64,000 nucleotides of DNA from Cecembia rubra (GTDB lineage: Bacteria; Bacteroidota; Bacteroidia; Cytophagales; Cyclobacteriaceae), in contig NZ_PYGF01000005.1 in assembly GCF_003014575.1 (NCBI RefSeq), positions 248,001 to 312,000 of the forward strand, written 5' to 3'. This document shows, in pieces, positions 44,616 through 54,578 of this stretch (within the stretch, counting starts at the first letter, position 1; every line of letters starts with the position of its first letter). Below the pieces are notes generated by a model. That model was not told where the DNA came from, did not search any database, and saw nothing but the letters and a program-made list of their open reading frames with translations. Made by a program: the position numbers and the translations under genes.

Positions 44616-46418
44616 TTAGGTAATGAATACACCTTCTTCAGGATATTTGTATCTTAAAGTTCTGGCTTTTTTGACGAAAGCCACTAAGACAGTCAATGTT
44701 CCGACCCTTCCCAGGAACATTATGATCGTGATTACGATTTTACTTCCGGTGGAAAGTTCTCCTGTAATGCCCAAGCTCAATCCTACGGTTGAAAATGCAG
44801 AGAAAATTTCAAATGCTACACTGGTCAAGGGCAGTTGGGGATCAAATAACATCACCAAAAATACCCCTAGTCCGATAACCAAAAAAGACAATTGAATAAC
44901 TGCAAAAGCTTTTCTGAGGGTTTCGTTTCCTATCTGTCTCTTGAATATTTCCACCCGGTCTTTACCTTTGGCAAAGCTGATTACATTAAGCATGGCAACA
45001 GCAATGGTGCTGGTCTTGAGTCCGCCTCCAGTAGAGCCTGGAGAAGCCCCGATCCACATTAAAATCAAATAAATCAGAATGGTGGGCATGGCCAAAGCTG
45101 ACATATCCACTGTATTGAAGCCAGCTGTCCTTGGGGTAACAGTACCAAAAAAGGCTGTAACAAATTTCCCATAGCCAGAAAGTCCTTTTAATGTATATTC
45201 TTCCTCAAAAAACCAAAAAGCCAAAAAGCCTAAAGTCAATAGTATTCCAGTAGTATAGACGATCAGCTTGATATTGACATTCACCACCCTTGGGGCATGT
45301 TTATATTCTTCTTCTCCTGTAATCAATTTTTTGGTTCCCACTACAACGTGCCTTAAGTAATTGGAATAGCCTAACACTACCGGGAAGCCAATGCCCCCTA
45401 GGATAATGGCAATTGCGATGATTAAATGAACCGTATACTCCTCTCTAAAACCGAATTCGTAAAGCCCATTACTTAGCGTAGAAAACCCTGCATTGCAAAA
45501 ACCTGAGATCGCATGGAAAACCGAGAAAAACAGTTGATCTCCCACACTGTCAAACAAGCCCCTGTCAATAATGGAAAAGATCATCAGAGCAGTAATTCCT
45601 TCAGTAATCAGCGTAAAAAGGATAATTTTGAATAAAGTGGAATTGATGGCACTGATATTTTCTTCATTGATGTAATCCTTAAGGAAAAGCTGGTTCTGAA
45701 GTGAAAAAGAGCCTTTGAAGAAGAAACCAAAAAAGGAAGTAAAAGTCATCATCCCCAATCCGCCTACCTGAAACAATATGAGAATAATAAACTGGCCCAG
45801 AAAAGTGAAATCAGAAGAAGTGTCCAATACAATTAAACCTGTCACGCAGACTGCCGAGGTAGAGGTAAAAAGTGCATCCACACTACTGATTCCTGCAACT
45901 GTAGCATTTGGCAACATCAACATACCGGTGCCAATAAGGATCACTATCAGGAAACTGAGAATAAACACCAGAGCAGGATGGATTTTGAGTTGATTGGCAG
46001 CAAGACTGAGTTTGCTGAGTTCAATCAAAAATAGGATCATCACCAGGAGATTCACAAAAAATGATTTGACCTGTAGGTTTCCAACTGTGATACTGCTGTT
46101 AAAATTGATCAATCCAAAATTGACCAATGAAGCAAAAAACAAAAACAAAATAATACAGACTTCAACGGTAAATCGCGCACCTTTGTATCGTTCTTCTTTA
46201 GAAAAAAGCCTGACAGAATATGCAAGAGATAAGAGAACTAAGAGAATATAATATACTTTTCCTAATATCCCGCTCTGCACTTCATCCCTGAATCCCAAAT
46301 CGTAAACCAATAAACCGAATGCAGCAAAGCTTAAAAGCTGAAGCATTCTATTGTTCAGATTAAATACTTTCCTGGAAAATAAAATTCTTTCGTCTGGACT
46401 TTTTAGAACTGATTTCAA
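44616..46418 (-). CDS. ktrB: Potassium uptake channel subunit (TrkH/KtrB)
   Basis: This 600-aa integral membrane protein has four M1-P-M2 repeats. Their filter-like glycines are visible in TSTSAVCVTGLIVLDT, HAISGFCNAGFSTLSNG, TPRTAGFNTVDMSAL and EIFSAFSTVGLSLGITG. The N-terminal 120 residues add about four TM helices, so it is longer than B. subtilis KtrB (about 450 aa). It forms the K+ pore (probably Na+-coupled) and partners with the downstream ktrA. Confidence 0.94.
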   Translation of the reverse strand: MKSVLKSPDERILFSRKVFNLNNRMLQLLSFAAFGLLVYDLGFRDEVQSGILGKVYYILLVLLSLAYSVRLFSKEERYKGARFTVEVCIILFLFFASLVNFGLINFNSSITVGNLQVKSFFVNLLVMILFLIELSKLSLAANQLKIHPALVFILSFLIVILIGTGMLMLPNATVAGISSVDALFTSTSAVCVTGLIVLDTSSDFTFLGQFIILILFQVGGLGMMTFTSFFGFFFKGSFSLQNQLFLKDYINEENISAINSTLFKIILFTLITEGITALMIFSIIDRGLFDSVGDQLFFSVFHAISGFCNAGFSTLSNGLYEFGFREEYTVHLIIAIAIILGGIGFPVVLGYSNYLRHVVVGTKKLITGEEEYKHAPRVVNVNIKLIVYTTGILLTLGFLAFWFFEEEYTLKGLSGYGKFVTAFFGTVTPRTAGFNTVDMSALAMPTILIYLILMWIGASPGSTGGGLKTSTIAVAMLNVISFAKGKDRVEIFKRQIGNETLRKAFAVIQLSFLVIGLGVFLVMLFDPQLPLTSVAFEIFSAFSTVGLSLGITGELSTGSKIVITIIMFLGRVGTLTVLVAFVKKARTLRYKYPEEGVFIT

Positions 46419-46568
46419 AACTTAAGAGCTTAGAAAACTGAAAGGTAAAAAAATGTTTAGATTTTATAGGTAAGTTCAGGTTTAAATTCGAAATGTGTTT
46501 ATTTCTGTTCCGAATGCTAAAGAGATAATTGAATTGTTACATTGTTCAATTATTCCAAAAAGCAAAAA

Positions 46569-46592
46569 ATTAAAGGCCATTGGGCCTTTAAT
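46569..46592 (-). terminator. Rho-independent terminator at the lspA stop
   Basis: ATTAAAGGCC / GGCCTTTAAT with a 4-nt loop is followed on the minus strand by TTTTTTGC. The hairpin overlaps the lspA stop codon by one base. Confidence 0.85.
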
Positions 46593-47254
46593 CATGAGTT
46601 ATTTGAAGCAGGTTTTTCCTCCTCTTCGATAAACTGTTTTTGGATTTCGTCCACTTCTTCAGTTTTTTGATCAGTCAGTTTATCATCAAAAAACCTACTC
46701 TGGAAAATCAAAATAATGGCTACACCAACAAAAATGGCAGCATCGGCTATATTGAAAATTGGCCATAAAGCTGTGTAACTTCCTCCCCAAATAGGTATCC
46801 AATCCGGTAAATAACCTTCCCATATGTCAATATAAAACATATCGATTACCTGTCCATGGAACCAAGGGGTTGGTGCATTATAAGGGGCATTTTTCAACCA
46901 AACACCGTAAAAGATACTGTCAATCAAATTTCCAATTGCTCCCCCTAAAATCATTGCAATACACACAATATATCCAGTGTGTAGTTTCTTTTTGATTATG
47001 TGGTACAGGTAATATCCTATTCCGAACATGGCTACTAAGCGGAAACTTGTAAGCATCATTTTACCATATTCAGTACCTATTTGCATACCGAAAGCCATAC
47101 CGGGATTGGTGGTATAATGTAACTTGAACCATTCCCCTAATACCTTTATCTGCCCAGGGGTTCCAAAATCCATTTGGTAATGAACCAACATTTTAACAGC
47201 CTGGTCAATTATTATTATTAAAAGAGCAATGCCAAAGTATTTGAAGTATTTCAT
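46592..47254 (-). CDS. lspA: Lipoprotein signal peptidase (SPase II)
   Basis: This 220-aa inner-membrane aspartic peptidase cleaves the signal peptides of prolipoproteins. Catalytic residues are Asp112 (GGAIGNLIDSI) and Asp171 (WPIFNIADAAIF), and N-terminal IDQAVKMLV and TTNPGMAFGM are conserved. The periplasmic loop between the two aspartates is long (about 58 residues), as usual in Bacteroidota. The C-terminus has an acidic extension (VDEIQKQFIEEEEKP). It follows ileS on the same strand, the common ileS-lspA order. Confidence 0.96.
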   Translation of the reverse strand: MKYFKYFGIALLIIIIDQAVKMLVHYQMDFGTPGQIKVLGEWFKLHYTTNPGMAFGMQIGTEYGKMMLTSFRLVAMFGIGYYLYHIIKKKLHTGYIVCIAMILGGAIGNLIDSIFYGVWLKNAPYNAPTPWFHGQVIDMFYIDIWEGYLPDWIPIWGGSYTALWPIFNIADAAIFVGVAIILIFQSRFFDDKLTDQKTEEVDEIQKQFIEEEEKPASNNS

Positions 47255-47267
47255 GAATATCTATTAA

Positions 47268-47316
47268 AGGCCACAGATTTAAGGAATATTTTGAAATAAT
47301 TCCTAATCTGTGGCCT
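47268..47316. terminator. Hairpin between ileS and lspA
   Basis: A long stem-loop (AGGCCACAGATT / AATCTGTGGCCT, extended by GGAAT/ATTCC) lies in the 75-bp gap. It lacks a strong U-tract on the minus strand, so it could attenuate or process the ileS-lspA transcript rather than stop it fully. Confidence 0.65.
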
Positions 47317-47329
47317 GAATTTTTAAATA

Positions 47330-50300
47330 TTAGGCTTTTTCTATTTTCACCTTTAACTCGAAATCATCCATATCCAAGACTATAGCCTCGGAAAGAACCC
47401 CGTCGAGTTCCAACGATAATGCTTGCGTTTCGGTTTGGATATATTTTGCAAAATTACTCAGGGCAGCATCCACTAAATCATTGAATCTAGCCACTTTGAT
47501 GTGGATTTTATCCTGGACTTCCAAGCCCATTTCTTTTCTAAGGTTTTGGATCCTGTTGACCAGGTCCCTGGCAATGCCTTCCTGCTTCAGCTCCTCGGTA
47601 AGTGTAATATCCAAGGCTACTGTTAATCCCTGATCGCTAGCCACTGACCAGCCTGGAATGTCTTGAGAACTGATCAATACTTCATCCAAGAGGATTTCCA
47701 TTTGCTCGCCTTGTACATCCAGGCTTATTTTTCCTTCTCTTTCAATTTTTGCAATTTCTTCCTGTCCCCATTCCTTGATGGAAGCCACTACAAAACGCAT
47801 TTTTGGACCCAGCTTCTTCCCTAAAATTGGCAAATTAGGCTTTATATCCTTGACCAAAATCCCAGAAGTGTTGTCAATGTACTCTATTTCTTTGATGTTT
47901 ACTTCTGATTTGATCAGTTCTTCCACGTGCTGTAATTGTTTCCTGGTTTTATCATTCAAAACAGGAACCATGATACGCTGAAGGGGCTGTCGTACTTTTA
48001 TACCGATTTTTGGATTTTTTCTCAATGAATGTACCAAGGAGGAAGTTCGCTGTGCAAGATCCATACTTCCCTCCAAATCCAGATTTATCAGGGATTGGTC
48101 TGCAGGAACCCAGTCTGTAAGGTGAATAGACTCAGCTGTATTGCCTGCGGAAGCAGTGAGGTTTCTGAAAAGCCATTCAGCATAAAAAGGTGCAAAGGAG
48201 GACATCAATTGGGTCAGGCTTAGCAGACATTCATACAGTGTCTCATAAGCTGCCTGCTTATCAGCATTCATGTCACCTCTCCAGAATCGCTTTCTTGCTA
48301 ATCTCACGTACCAGTTGGAGAGCTGGTCCACTGTAAAGTTCATGATGGCACGGGTAGCTTTGGTAGCATCATAATTGTCCATGGAGCTTTCCACTTCTAT
48401 GATAAGTGACTGAAGCTTGGAAATGATCCATTGATCCAGTTCTGCTCTTTGCGCTACAGGAACTGACTTTTCTTTGTTATAGACAAATTCATCCAGATTG
48501 GCATAAAGGGCGAAGAAGTTGTAGGTATTTTGAAGTGTTCCGAAGAACCTTCGCTGTACTTCTGCTACTCCGTCAAGGTTGAATTTCAGGTTGTCCCAAG
48601 GGTTGGCATTACTCAGCATATACCATCTTAGGGCATCTGGTCCATATTCCTTCAAGGTCTTGAAAGGATCGATGGCATTTCCCAGGCGCTTGGACATTTT
48701 GTTTCCGTTTTTGTCCAGTACGAGACCATTGGCGATAACATTTTTGAATGCCACAGAGTCGAATAACATGCCAGCTATAGCATGAAGGGTAAAAAACCAA
48801 CCCCTGGTCTGGTCCACACCTTCGGCTATGTAGTCTGCAGGATAGTTGGCCTTGAAAAATTCTTCATTTTCAAAAGGATAATGCCACTGGGCATAAGGCA
48901 TGGCACCGGAATCAAACCAAACATCGATAAGGTCCGTCTCACGAAACATCTTTTCTCCTTTAGAAGAGACTAAAACTACATCATCCACATAAGGTCTATG
49001 TAGATCCATATCCTTGCCCTCCCAAGGCGATTTTTCCATTACACCGGCTTCGATGGCTTTTTCCATCTCTATCTGCAATTCTGATACCGAACCTATACAT
49101 TTTTCCTCCGAACCATCTTCTGTTCTCCAGATTGGTAATGGAGTGCCCCAGAATCTGGAGCGGCTGAGATTCCAGTCCACTAGGTTCTCCAGCCAATTGC
49201 CAAAGCGTCCCGTACCGGTGGCTTCCGGCTTCCAGTTGATGGATTTGTTCAGCTCCACCAACTTATCCTTGTATGCTGTGGTTTTGATAAACCAGCTTTC
49301 CAGTGGGTAATAGAGTATAGGCTTGTCAGTTCTCCAGCAGTGTGGATAGCTGTGTTCGTATTTTTCTACCTTAAAGGCTCTGTTTTCGTTTTTCAGGATA
49401 ATGGAGATGATAATGTCTGTATTCTTATATTCTTTATCAGATTCATCATCATTGGTATAGTTTTTCACATAGAAATCATCAACACCAAATTCCTTGTGGG
49501 CGCTGATGCCATGTTCCTTCATTTTGGCAGCCAGGTATTCACCTACCACAGGAAGGAATTTTCCCTGCCTGTCCACGACAGGTACTTCATTGCCCAGCTC
49601 ATCTTTCACAAAAATGCCCGGGACATTGTTCTGCACCAAAGTCCTAAAGTCGTCTGCACCGAATGCTTTGGCAAGGTGTACGATTCCTGTACCGTCTTCC
49701 GTGGTCACATAATCACCCCCTACTACCGTAAAAGCAGGATGTGGCAGAGACAAAGCCGCGATAGGGAAAAGTTGCTCGTATTCCCAGCCCAGCATGGTTT
49801 TTCCTTTAAACTCTTCGACGATCTGGTAAGGAATGAGTTTATCTCCTGGTCTATAATCCTCTATGTCAAGTTCCTGAGCTTTTGGATTGAAATAGGCTTG
49901 CATTCTTGCCTTGGCTAGGATGGCAAACATAGGTTCGTATGTATAGGGATTGAAGGTTTTTACCTTAACATAATCCAGGTTTTCTCCAATTGCCAAAGCC
50001 GAGTTGGACGGCAAGGTCCAAGGAGTAGTAGTCCAAGCGAGGATGTACGTGTTTTCTTGATTTTTAAGTTTAAACTGTGCCGTGATGGACGTATCCTTCA
50101 CATCTCGGTAACAACCCGGTTGATTCAGTTCGTGTGAACTCAAGCCAGTACCCGCTGCAGGTGAATAAGGCTGAATGGTATATCCTTTGTACAAGAGGCC
50201 TTTCTCATACAGTCTTTTCAAAAGGTACCATAAAGACTCAATGTAATTGGGCTCAAAAGTGATGTACGGATCATCCAAGTCTACCCAGTAGCCGATTTTT

Positions 50301-50710
50301 TCGGTCAGGTCATCCCATTCGTTTTTGAAACGCATGACCGTCTCCCGACATTTACGGTTGTATTCCTCTACAGTAATTTTCTTTCCGATATCTTCCTTGG
50401 TAATACCCAACTCCTTTTCTACCTGCAATTCTACCGGAAGGCCATGCGTATCCCAACCGCCTTTCCTCTTTACCTGAAAACCTTTTAGAGTTTTGTAACG
50501 GCAGAAAATATCCTTCAGTGTCCTTGCCATCACGTGGTGGATGCCCGGTGTACCATTTGCGGAAGGCGGTCCTTCGAAGAAGGTGAAAGTATCTGCACCT
50601 TCCCTGTATTGGATGGATTTGTTAAAAATATCGTTTGCTTTCCAGAACTGTAGGATGCTTTCTCCTATCTGTGGATAATCTACTTGCTTAAACTCCTGGT
50701 ATTTTTTCAC
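47330..50710 (-). CDS. ileS: Isoleucyl-tRNA synthetase
   Basis: This 1126-aa class Ia synthetase has the HIGH-type motif PSANGTPGIHHVMARTLKD near residue 50, GWDTHGLPVELQVEKELG, KNVIANGLVLDKNGNKMSKRLGNA (KMSKR) and LYKGYTIQPYSPAAGTGLSSHE in the editing region. The length and the GIHH form suggest the long, eukaryotic-like (IleS2) type rather than the usual 930-aa IleS1. No C-terminal zinc finger is obvious. It precedes lspA in the same direction. A -7-like element is at 50836-50829 on the minus strand. Confidence 0.97.
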   Translation of the reverse strand: MKKYQEFKQVDYPQIGESILQFWKANDIFNKSIQYREGADTFTFFEGPPSANGTPGIHHVMARTLKDIFCRYKTLKGFQVKRKGGWDTHGLPVELQVEKELGITKEDIGKKITVEEYNRKCRETVMRFKNEWDDLTEKIGYWVDLDDPYITFEPNYIESLWYLLKRLYEKGLLYKGYTIQPYSPAAGTGLSSHELNQPGCYRDVKDTSITAQFKLKNQENTYILAWTTTPWTLPSNSALAIGENLDYVKVKTFNPYTYEPMFAILAKARMQAYFNPKAQELDIEDYRPGDKLIPYQIVEEFKGKTMLGWEYEQLFPIAALSLPHPAFTVVGGDYVTTEDGTGIVHLAKAFGADDFRTLVQNNVPGIFVKDELGNEVPVVDRQGKFLPVVGEYLAAKMKEHGISAHKEFGVDDFYVKNYTNDDESDKEYKNTDIIISIILKNENRAFKVEKYEHSYPHCWRTDKPILYYPLESWFIKTTAYKDKLVELNKSINWKPEATGTGRFGNWLENLVDWNLSRSRFWGTPLPIWRTEDGSEEKCIGSVSELQIEMEKAIEAGVMEKSPWEGKDMDLHRPYVDDVVLVSSKGEKMFRETDLIDVWFDSGAMPYAQWHYPFENEEFFKANYPADYIAEGVDQTRGWFFTLHAIAGMLFDSVAFKNVIANGLVLDKNGNKMSKRLGNAIDPFKTLKEYGPDALRWYMLSNANPWDNLKFNLDGVAEVQRRFFGTLQNTYNFFALYANLDEFVYNKEKSVPVAQRAELDQWIISKLQSLIIEVESSMDNYDATKATRAIMNFTVDQLSNWYVRLARKRFWRGDMNADKQAAYETLYECLLSLTQLMSSFAPFYAEWLFRNLTASAGNTAESIHLTDWVPADQSLINLDLEGSMDLAQRTSSLVHSLRKNPKIGIKVRQPLQRIMVPVLNDKTRKQLQHVEELIKSEVNIKEIEYIDNTSGILVKDIKPNLPILGKKLGPKMRFVVASIKEWGQEEIAKIEREGKISLDVQGEQMEILLDEVLISSQDIPGWSVASDQGLTVALDITLTEELKQEGIARDLVNRIQNLRKEMGLEVQDKIHIKVARFNDLVDAALSNFAKYIQTETQALSLELDGVLSEAIVLDMDDFELKVKIEKA

Positions 50711-51046
50711 AGTCTTCTATAGCTTGATGGGGTTTGTCCCCAAGATAATTATATTGTAATGCTGCTAAGGATTGGAAAAGCCTTTAATACAGCCGCAATA
50801 AGTGCAGTATAACACTAGAATGCGGGCACAAAGTTAAGAGATTTTACAGGATTGGGGAGAAATTATTGGGAATTGTGTGAGGGAGAAGTGTTGGAAAAAA
50901 AATCAATACCTCTATGAATCATTTTGGAAGGAAAAGAATTGAAGGATTTTCTACTTCATATTACGAGCTTGCTTGTAGAGCGAAAAATATCTGAAAAATT
51001 AGTAGCTTTCAAATCATATCAAAATAACCTTTAACCATTTCCTCAA
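50711..51046. promoter_or_regulatory. ileS leader and promoter region
   Basis: No gene was seen. On the minus strand TAACTTTG (50836-50829) matches the Bacteroidota -7 box TAnnTTTG and would give an ileS leader of about 110 nt. The leader contains a small hairpin TGGGGTTTGTCCCCA (50729-50743). No T-box consensus was seen, as expected for this phylum. Confidence 0.45.
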
Positions 51047-51499
51047 ATGAAAAAATCTATCCTTCACCCAAATCATCGCCAAGAATTGCTAGATCGCGTT
51101 GCTAAGCTTCAAGCTGGAGATCAAGGGCATTGGGGAAGTATGCAGGTGGAAGAAATGTTGGCACATGCACGGGAGGTGGCTGCGGCAGTTTTGAAATCTT
51201 CCAAACCTGAGAAGAAGCCTAATTTTAAGCAACTGCTTGGAAAGTACTATTTTTTTTATTTCAGAAAAGAATTTCCAAGGATGGTCAAAGGCCCTAAACG
51301 CTTTGATATGAAAGGGAAGGTTTCCCAAGATAAGTTTCTGGAAGAAAAGCAAGGCTTAATCGATACCTTGCAAGCCTTTGGCAGTATTAACCACCAACTC
51401 CAAGGCTTCCATCCTTTTTTCGGACCCCTTAACCACAGGGAGTGGGGAATATTGGTATGGAAGCATACGGACCATCACCTGCGGCAGTTCGGCGTTTGA
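51047..51499 (+). CDS. DUF1569 family protein
   Basis: This 150-aa protein reads MKKSILHPNHRQELLDRVAKL, then HWGSMQVEEMLAHA and a C-terminal HREWGILVWKHTDHHLRQFGV. The paired histidines and helical pattern match DUF1569, a DinB/YfiT-like four-helix-bundle family with a possible metal site. The role is unknown. A small outer-membrane protein gene follows 130 bp later on the same strand. Confidence 0.85.
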   Translation: MKKSILHPNHRQELLDRVAKLQAGDQGHWGSMQVEEMLAHAREVAAAVLKSSKPEKKPNFKQLLGKYYFFYFRKEFPRMVKGPKRFDMKGKVSQDKFLEEKQGLIDTLQAFGSINHQLQGFHPFFGPLNHREWGILVWKHTDHHLRQFGV

Positions 51500-51629
51500 G
51501 TGAAAGGTTTTTTGTTTTCGAAATGTCTAATATCCAATTTTTTATCTTTTTGATGGGAAAACCTGGGATTTGTTTCCCGGAATTGGTCTGGTCTTTGCTT
51601 TTACAAGGTTATACCAACTATTAATTCTT

Positions 51630-52046
51630 ATGAAAAAAGTTCTTGTATTTTCTTTGGTCCTCTTTTTTGCGGCCATCATGCATGTTAATGCGCAAGTTTC
51701 AGCCGGGGTTTATCAATCTAGTTCAGGGACCTTGGTTTCTATAGGTACTGATGTGGACAATAAAATCTTTGGAGAAGCCAGGTTGGCAACAGGCAGATTT
51801 GTAGGGTTTGAAGGGACTTTTGGTTATAATTTCATCCAAAGAGATGATGTAAACTTTTATAGTGGGTTCCATTTAGGTACTGAAGGTCGCCGGGATGGCT
51901 TTTATTTAGGTATTCCATTTGGATTATTGGTAAAGCCTTTTCCTGTCAAAAATTTTGGCTTTATGATGGAAGCCAGTCCCATTTTCCCAACGGAATACGG
52001 AAGTTTTTTCCGGGCCGGGCTGGGTTTGAAGTACACGTTTAGGTAG
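51630..52046 (+). CDS. Small outer-membrane beta-barrel-like protein
   Basis: The protein is 138 aa from MKKVLVFSLVLFFAAIMHVN (ATG 51630; the longer frame from 51570 has no signal peptide). After a signal peptide cleaved near NAQ-VS, it shows alternating beta-strands (FVGFEGTFGYNFIQRDDVNF, GFYLGIPFGLLVKPF) and ends in an aromatic strand LGLKYTFR. Such a pattern fits a small 8-stranded barrel. No functional family is assigned. Confidence 0.72.
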   Translation: MKKVLVFSLVLFFAAIMHVNAQVSAGVYQSSSGTLVSIGTDVDNKIFGEARLATGRFVGFEGTFGYNFIQRDDVNFYSGFHLGTEGRRDGFYLGIPFGLLVKPFPVKNFGFMMEASPIFPTEYGSFFRAGLGLKYTFR

Positions 52047-52053
52047 ATTTTTG

Positions 52054-52082
52054 CCCTCCAAGGGTTCCAAACCCTTGGAGGG
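52054..52082. terminator. Bidirectional hairpin terminator
   Basis: The perfect 13-bp stem CCCTCCAAGGGTT / AACCCTTGGAGGG has a 3-nt loop and lies between two convergent genes. The minus strand continues into CAAAAATC and the plus strand into TTAATTTAC. Confidence 0.82.
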
Positions 52083-52093
52083 TTAATTTACAT

Positions 52094-53779
52094 TTAATCC
52101 AGAAACCTCCAGTTACTTTTAAAATCTTTTGGAATATCCCCTTTCATCCTTGCCCTGAGTAGCTCTATGGGCGTGTAATTTTGGGTGATAAAGAAATCGT
52201 GAAATTCTTTTTCGGTCATTTTTCCTCCTTCGACCATTTCTTTTCTCAAACCATATACCTGCAGTCCTCCGATCATGTAGGCCAATTGGTACAAGGGACC
52301 ATAACTTCCTTCAAAAGACCTTCTGACTTCAGCTTCTGCATTGGCCCGTTCATGACCGACACGGTCCACCAAGAAATCAATACATTGCTGTGGTGTCCAT
52401 TTGCCTAAGTGATAGTTCAGCGAAAAGACAATCCTCGCTGCACGGTGCATTCTCCAAAACAACATGCCGACCCTATCCTCTGCATTTCTTGGGAAATTTT
52501 TATCCCAAAGGTTGAATTCCCAATATAAGGTCCAGCCCTCCACCCAAAAAGGTGTGTTGAATACCCTTCTGTGGGGGAAATGCCTTTGGTTCATAAACTG
52601 CTGCAGGTGGTGCCCCGGAATAAGTTCATGCTGAACCGTGGCTCTTGAAAAATGCGGGTTGTTACCTCGCATGCTCATCATTTTTTCCTCATGGGTCATG
52701 GTGGAGGTTGGATAAGAAATGATGATGGTTTCACCGCCTAGGAAGAAAGGGCTTACCTTTTGTCTTTCTGCGGACATCATGGTTGTTCTCCAGGTCTCTT
52801 TGGCCATATCTGGGATGGTCAGGAGGTCTCTTGATTCTAAGAATTCAATGGCTTCCTCAGCCATTTCCCCAACCATCTGAGGCCATTCCCCGGCAGGGGC
52901 ATATGTGTTTTTAACATGTTCGAGGGCTGCTTTCCAATCTCTGCCAAAACCAAGTTCTTGCGAAGCTTTGATCATTTCCGCTTCACACCAGGCATATTGT
53001 TTTTCACCTTCTTTGAGCAATTCTTCTGCGGTATAAGGGATCATGTTGTAGGCCAATTCTTTCTCTATGGCCAATTTTCCTACTGGTTTTCCGATGATGC
53101 CGGACCCATCATCCTTTACAACTGTATTTTCAAAGTGGTTCTTCAAAAAAGCAGCATAAGCCCTTAAAGTTTCATTCATGCTTTCCATCGGCTTTTTCAT
53201 CCACCAGGTAAACTCCGGGTCATAGTCATAATAAAAGTTGTAAGCTTCTTCGGTGCTTTTCCTAAGTTCCTCTACTGTTTGGGCTGCCAGTTCGGCCTTC
53301 TGCCAAGAATCAAATGGCTTTGTTTTTTTAAAAGCCTCCCATTTGGCTTTGATGAGGGTTTCTGTTTTAGTAAAAATAGCCGCAGTTTCTTGGGAATTGG
53401 GTTTTATTGCCATTCTTCTGGTATGGTAAAACTTCTCCAGACCAGCCTTGAAATCAACCACATGACTGATTTGTTTGAAATCTTCATATGCCATCCCATG
53501 GAAAAAAAGTTCTTTTTCAAGATGGTTTTTAAAAAGTTGCCAGTCCATCTTTCCGTCAAGGGAATAAGAATCATAGGGCATTTTATCAAGTGCATCTATC
53601 CAATCATTGTAAAGTTTGGTGAATCTCAGGAATGACTCCTCGGAAAGCGGGTTATTGTACTTTCGGGCAAGAGCACTTCTGTCGGCTTGATAGCTGCTGA
53701 TAGCGGGATAAAGCTCGCTGGCAAATGAATTTCCCAAGATGAGGAAGCAAAGGAGAAAGGAAAGTAAACTTTTTTTCAT
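52094..53779 (-). CDS. DUF885 family metallohydrolase
   Basis: The protein is 561 aa from ATG 53779 (MKKSLLSFLLCFLILGNSFA, a signal peptide). The zinc-binding motif is VQHELIPGHHLQQFMNQRHF (HExxxxHH, near residue 385). Other family signs are FWVEGWTLYWEFNLWDKNF and a C-terminal YTPIELLRARMKGDIPKDF. DUF885 proteins are M3-like, carboxypeptidase- or aminopeptidase-like exported enzymes. It is probably periplasmic and monocistronic. Confidence 0.92.
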   Translation of the reverse strand: MKKSLLSFLLCFLILGNSFASELYPAISSYQADRSALARKYNNPLSEESFLRFTKLYNDWIDALDKMPYDSYSLDGKMDWQLFKNHLEKELFFHGMAYEDFKQISHVVDFKAGLEKFYHTRRMAIKPNSQETAAIFTKTETLIKAKWEAFKKTKPFDSWQKAELAAQTVEELRKSTEEAYNFYYDYDPEFTWWMKKPMESMNETLRAYAAFLKNHFENTVVKDDGSGIIGKPVGKLAIEKELAYNMIPYTAEELLKEGEKQYAWCEAEMIKASQELGFGRDWKAALEHVKNTYAPAGEWPQMVGEMAEEAIEFLESRDLLTIPDMAKETWRTTMMSAERQKVSPFFLGGETIIISYPTSTMTHEEKMMSMRGNNPHFSRATVQHELIPGHHLQQFMNQRHFPHRRVFNTPFWVEGWTLYWEFNLWDKNFPRNAEDRVGMLFWRMHRAARIVFSLNYHLGKWTPQQCIDFLVDRVGHERANAEAEVRRSFEGSYGPLYQLAYMIGGLQVYGLRKEMVEGGKMTEKEFHDFFITQNYTPIELLRARMKGDIPKDFKSNWRFLD

Positions 53780-54054
53780 AATGGATTCGATTTGAATATG
53801 GCTCAGTGGATATAATGTAGAAATAAATTGAAACAAAGTTGGAATATTTCATTTGATCTTCAGCCCAAGACAAAACATGAGTATTTCACGGGAGTAATAA
53901 TTCAGCAAGGCTATATTTCAATTTTATTTCCGATTCATATTTCAAAAAGTAAGTTCCATTATTCAAAGTCAAAAAACCAATACTCCGTTGATCAGTGGTT
54001 TGCTAATGTTGATGGTTGGCCCTGGTGGAATTAAAACTCTCCTTTATAGGCTTT

Positions 54055-54483
54055 TCAATTGAGGGGTATGGTGTAAGTTAAGGAGGGGATTGACCTTGGG
54101 AAATTTCCGGCATATTTGGTGCCATGGAAAGGCTCATTCCTGATACTGATTTGGGCAGCATTTCTTGCATTACTGCTAGAGCTAATGAAATAAGGAATAC
54201 TTCCCAGCGCTGCCAAAGCACCTACTGCAAACATGGCTCCCCCTACAATAGTCCCATTATCATTTGCCTTAGTACTATTATAAATTTTGAAGTTTTCATT
54301 AAATATAATTGCCCCTGCTGTACCTACAATTACACCCCCAACCAAAAGTTTAACCCCGGTTTTCTTTTGCTTTTGGCTTTTTTCTATATAATCCTGCTTG
54401 CTCATTACCTGGGCAGAAACTTGCATAGTATTTCCTATAATAACCATGCAGAACATGATAGCACTAATTAGACTTAATTTCAT
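54055..54483 (-). CDS. Small membrane protein of unknown function
   Basis: The 142-aa protein starts with a hydrophobic signal (MKLSLISAIMFCMVIIGNTM, ending SAQ) and has two glycine-rich hydrophobic segments (VKLLVGGVIVGTAGAIIF and GTIVGGAMFAVGALAALGSI). The linker is basic (YIEKSQKQKKTG), and the tail contains SISIRNEPF-like and LTYTIPLN. The arrangement fits an exported protein with two TM helices. No family was recognised. Confidence 0.72.
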   Translation of the reverse strand: MKLSLISAIMFCMVIIGNTMQVSAQVMSKQDYIEKSQKQKKTGVKLLVGGVIVGTAGAIIFNENFKIYNSTKANDNGTIVGGAMFAVGALAALGSIPYFISSSSNARNAAQISIRNEPFHGTKYAGNFPRSIPSLTYTIPLN

Positions 54484-54578
54484 AGCATTTTGTGAATAGT
54501 CATCATTTGATTATAGCAATTTCTTGATTTGCTAATTTATCTCCTTTTTTAATAAAAAAATACCATATTGGCGATTGA

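Noticed and set aside
50711-50830. Possible T-box riboswitch in the ileS leader
   Set aside because: No T-box consensus or antiterminator pairing was seen, and Bacteroidota generally do not use T-boxes.
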